Assembly: GCF_019112525.1 (NCBI RefSeq)
Contig: NZ_CP077800.1
Location: 558,001 to 622,000 of the forward strand
Source: Modestobacter sp. L9-4
GTDB lineage: Bacteria > Actinomycetota > Actinomycetes > Mycobacteriales > Geodermatophilaceae
Length of the DNA: 64,000 nucleotides
Reading direction: 5' to 3'
A model generated the notes under the pieces. It saw nothing but the letters and a program-made list of their open reading frames with translations, searched no databases and was not told the DNA's origin. How positions within the stretch are numbered: the stretch's first letter is position 1; every line of letters begins with the position of its first letter. The position numbers and the translations under genes are program-made. Shown here in pieces: positions 62,776 to 64,000 of the stretch.

Positions 62776-63995
62776 GCGGCCGGACCGGCGCCGACGGCGG
62801 CGTTCACGCGGGTGGGCTCGAAGAGGTGCTCCAGCGCCAGGTGCGCCCCGCCGATGACGCCGGCCAGCGGCCCGGCGCGGGTCACGGTGACCTGCAGGGC
62901 GTCGGTGGCCAGCGGGAGGCACCGCTCGTAGACGACCGCGCGCAGGCCGGAGACCCACGGCTCGGCCTGGCTCAGCCGGCCGCCGAGCACCAGGGTGTCG
63001 GGGTTGAAGAAGTTCAGCACGTTCGCCAGCACCTCGCCGGTGGCCCGCCCGGCGGAGCGGAGCAGCTGGGCGGACACCGGCTCGCCGTCGGCGGCCAGCC
63101 GCAGCACGTCGGCGGTGTCGGTGACCGGCAGGCCGGCCGCGGCCAGGTCGCGGGCGAGGGCGGCGCCGCTGGCCACGGCGTCCAGGCAGCCGATCCGGCC
63201 GCAGGAGCACGGGACGTCGGAGTGCGTGCCGACCGAGGCGTGGCTGATGTCGCCGGCGGCGCCGCGCGCCCCCCGGTGCAGGTGCCCGTCGATGACCACC
63301 CCGCAGCCGATGCCCGACCCGGCCTTGAGGAACACCAGGTGGCGCCCCGGCTCCGGGGTCGCGGCGTACTCCCCCACCGCCATCAGGTTGGCGTCGTTCT
63401 CCACCAGCACCGGGACGTCGACCAGCCGCCCCAGCAGCGCGCGCACGTCGACGCCGTTCCAGCCGGGCATCCGGGCCGGGGTGACCACCCGGCCGGCCTG
63501 GGCGTCCACCGGACCGGGCACCCCCACCGTCACCGCGTGCAGCGGCGCGGGCCCGTCCAGGCCCGCGAGCATCTCCACCAGCTGACCGTGCACCCAGCCC
63601 AGCACCGACTCCGGGCCGTCCTGCACCCGGATCGACGCCGAGCGCTCGGCCAGCAGCCGGCCCCCGAGGTCGAACAGCGCCAGCGCGGCGTGCGAGCCAC
63701 CGAGGTCGGCGGCGGCGACCACCCCGCCGGCGCTGCGCAGCCGCACCTGGCGGGGACGGCGCCCGCCGTGGGACACGCCCTCCCCGGCCTCCTCGAGGTA
63801 GCCGTGGTCGAGCAGCGCCTGGACGCGGGTGGCCGCGGTCGTGGCGGAGATGCCGGTCAGCCGGGCGATCTCCGAGCGGGAGGAGACGTGCCCGGTGCGG
63901 ACGAGCTGGAGCACCGCCCCGGGCGAGTCGGGCGCCACCAGTCCGCTCGGCGCCCAGGAGGGGCCGTCGGGCGTCCAGGAGGAGACGGTGGCCAC
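62772..63995 (-). CDS. ROK-family transcriptional regulator
   Basis: ROK protein of 407 residues with an N-terminal winged helix (SRSEIARLTGISATTAATRV) and a sugar-kinase-like domain. The ROK zinc site is present: CSCGRIGCLD, with His upstream in DISHASVGTH. The ATP region has VAAADLGGSHAALALFD and VFLKAGSGIGCGVVIDG. Such proteins repress sugar-uptake or sugar-metabolism genes. The start at GTG 63995 is 5 bases from the window end, so the true start could lie beyond it. It is co-transcribed with the SDR gene. Confidence 0.88.
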   Translation of the reverse strand: MATVSSWTPDGPSWAPSGLVAPDSPGAVLQLVRTGHVSSRSEIARLTGISATTAATRVQALLDHGYLEEAGEGVSHGGRRPRQVRLRSAGGVVAAADLGGSHAALALFDLGGRLLAERSASIRVQDGPESVLGWVHGQLVEMLAGLDGPAPLHAVTVGVPGPVDAQAGRVVTPARMPGWNGVDVRALLGRLVDVPVLVENDANLMAVGEYAATPEPGRHLVFLKAGSGIGCGVVIDGHLHRGARGAAGDISHASVGTHSDVPCSCGRIGCLDAVASGAALARDLAAAGLPVTDTADVLRLAADGEPVSAQLLRSAGRATGEVLANVLNFFNPDTLVLGGRLSQAEPWVSGLRAVVYERCLPLATDALQVTVTRAGPLAGVIGGAHLALEHLFEPTRVNAAVGAGPAA

Positions 63996-64000
63996 AGCGG

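Overview
The window is about 64 kb of very GC-rich chromosomal DNA from an actinobacterium. Gene content and order point that way: whiA-yvcK-rapZ-uvrC run together, uvrA sits beside a metallo-beta-lactamase-fold gene, trehalose is made by TreY/TreZ, and there are Rpf, LigC and PrimPol-C genes. GTG starts and 4-nt GTGA/ATGA overlaps are common. The overall look suggests Geodermatophilaceae (Blastococcus/Geodermatophilus/Modestobacter type), but that family call is inference. I see no tRNA, rRNA, insertion sequence, prophage or CRISPR array.

Region 1 (1-12545, minus strand) is a housekeeping core: uvrA, then uvrC-rapZ-yvcK-whiA as a tightly coupled operon, then gap-pgk-tpiA (glycolysis) and a truncated peptide-type ABC transporter binding lipoprotein. 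Region 2 (13033-28026) is mixed: a metallo-hydrolase, a GH15 glucanase, an SDR, small unknown genes, a DUF2891/S9 peptidase pair, an amidohydrolase, an aquaporin, two tandem TerC-family membrane proteins and uvrB. The first-transcribed terC has a good yybP-ykoY (Mn2+) riboswitch candidate, with a visible hairpin that would hide its Shine-Dalgarno sequence.

Region 3 (28433-36844) is a glycogen-to-trehalose locus: glgX, treY and treZ. It is split by a secreted Rpf-LysM muralytic gene that has its own ydaO (c-di-AMP) riboswitch, a perfect 24-bp palindrome upstream and terminators on both sides. Region 4 (36857-43322) holds an MMPL transporter, LigC DNA ligase, a secreted TAP-like hydrolase, a PrimPol-C polymerase and a cupin.

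Region 5 (43401-61988, all plus strand) is the most interesting part. It looks like a catabolic island for pyrimidines or related N-heterocycles. It encodes molybdoenzyme maturation factors (MoxR, VWA, XdhC), a barbiturase with all three Ser-Lys pairs, a UraA-type NCS2 nucleobase transporter, a three-subunit molybdenum hydroxylase with a CoxG-like anchor, a HyuA/HyuB pair, an NmrA-like protein, a MarR regulator, an amidase-signature enzyme and a HAD protein. This parts list fits the oxidative route uracil/thymine -> barbiturate -> ureidomalonate -> malonate + urea, with HyuAB as an unexplained addition. Four promoters in the island (barbiturase, transporter/oxidase operon, hyuAB operon, amidase operon) share a 16-bp near-palindrome with half-site GCTRAGGT. 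The best candidate regulator is the MarR protein encoded inside the cluster. The window ends (61996-63995, minus strand) with an SDR and a ROK-family repressor/kinase gene that seem to be a separate unit.
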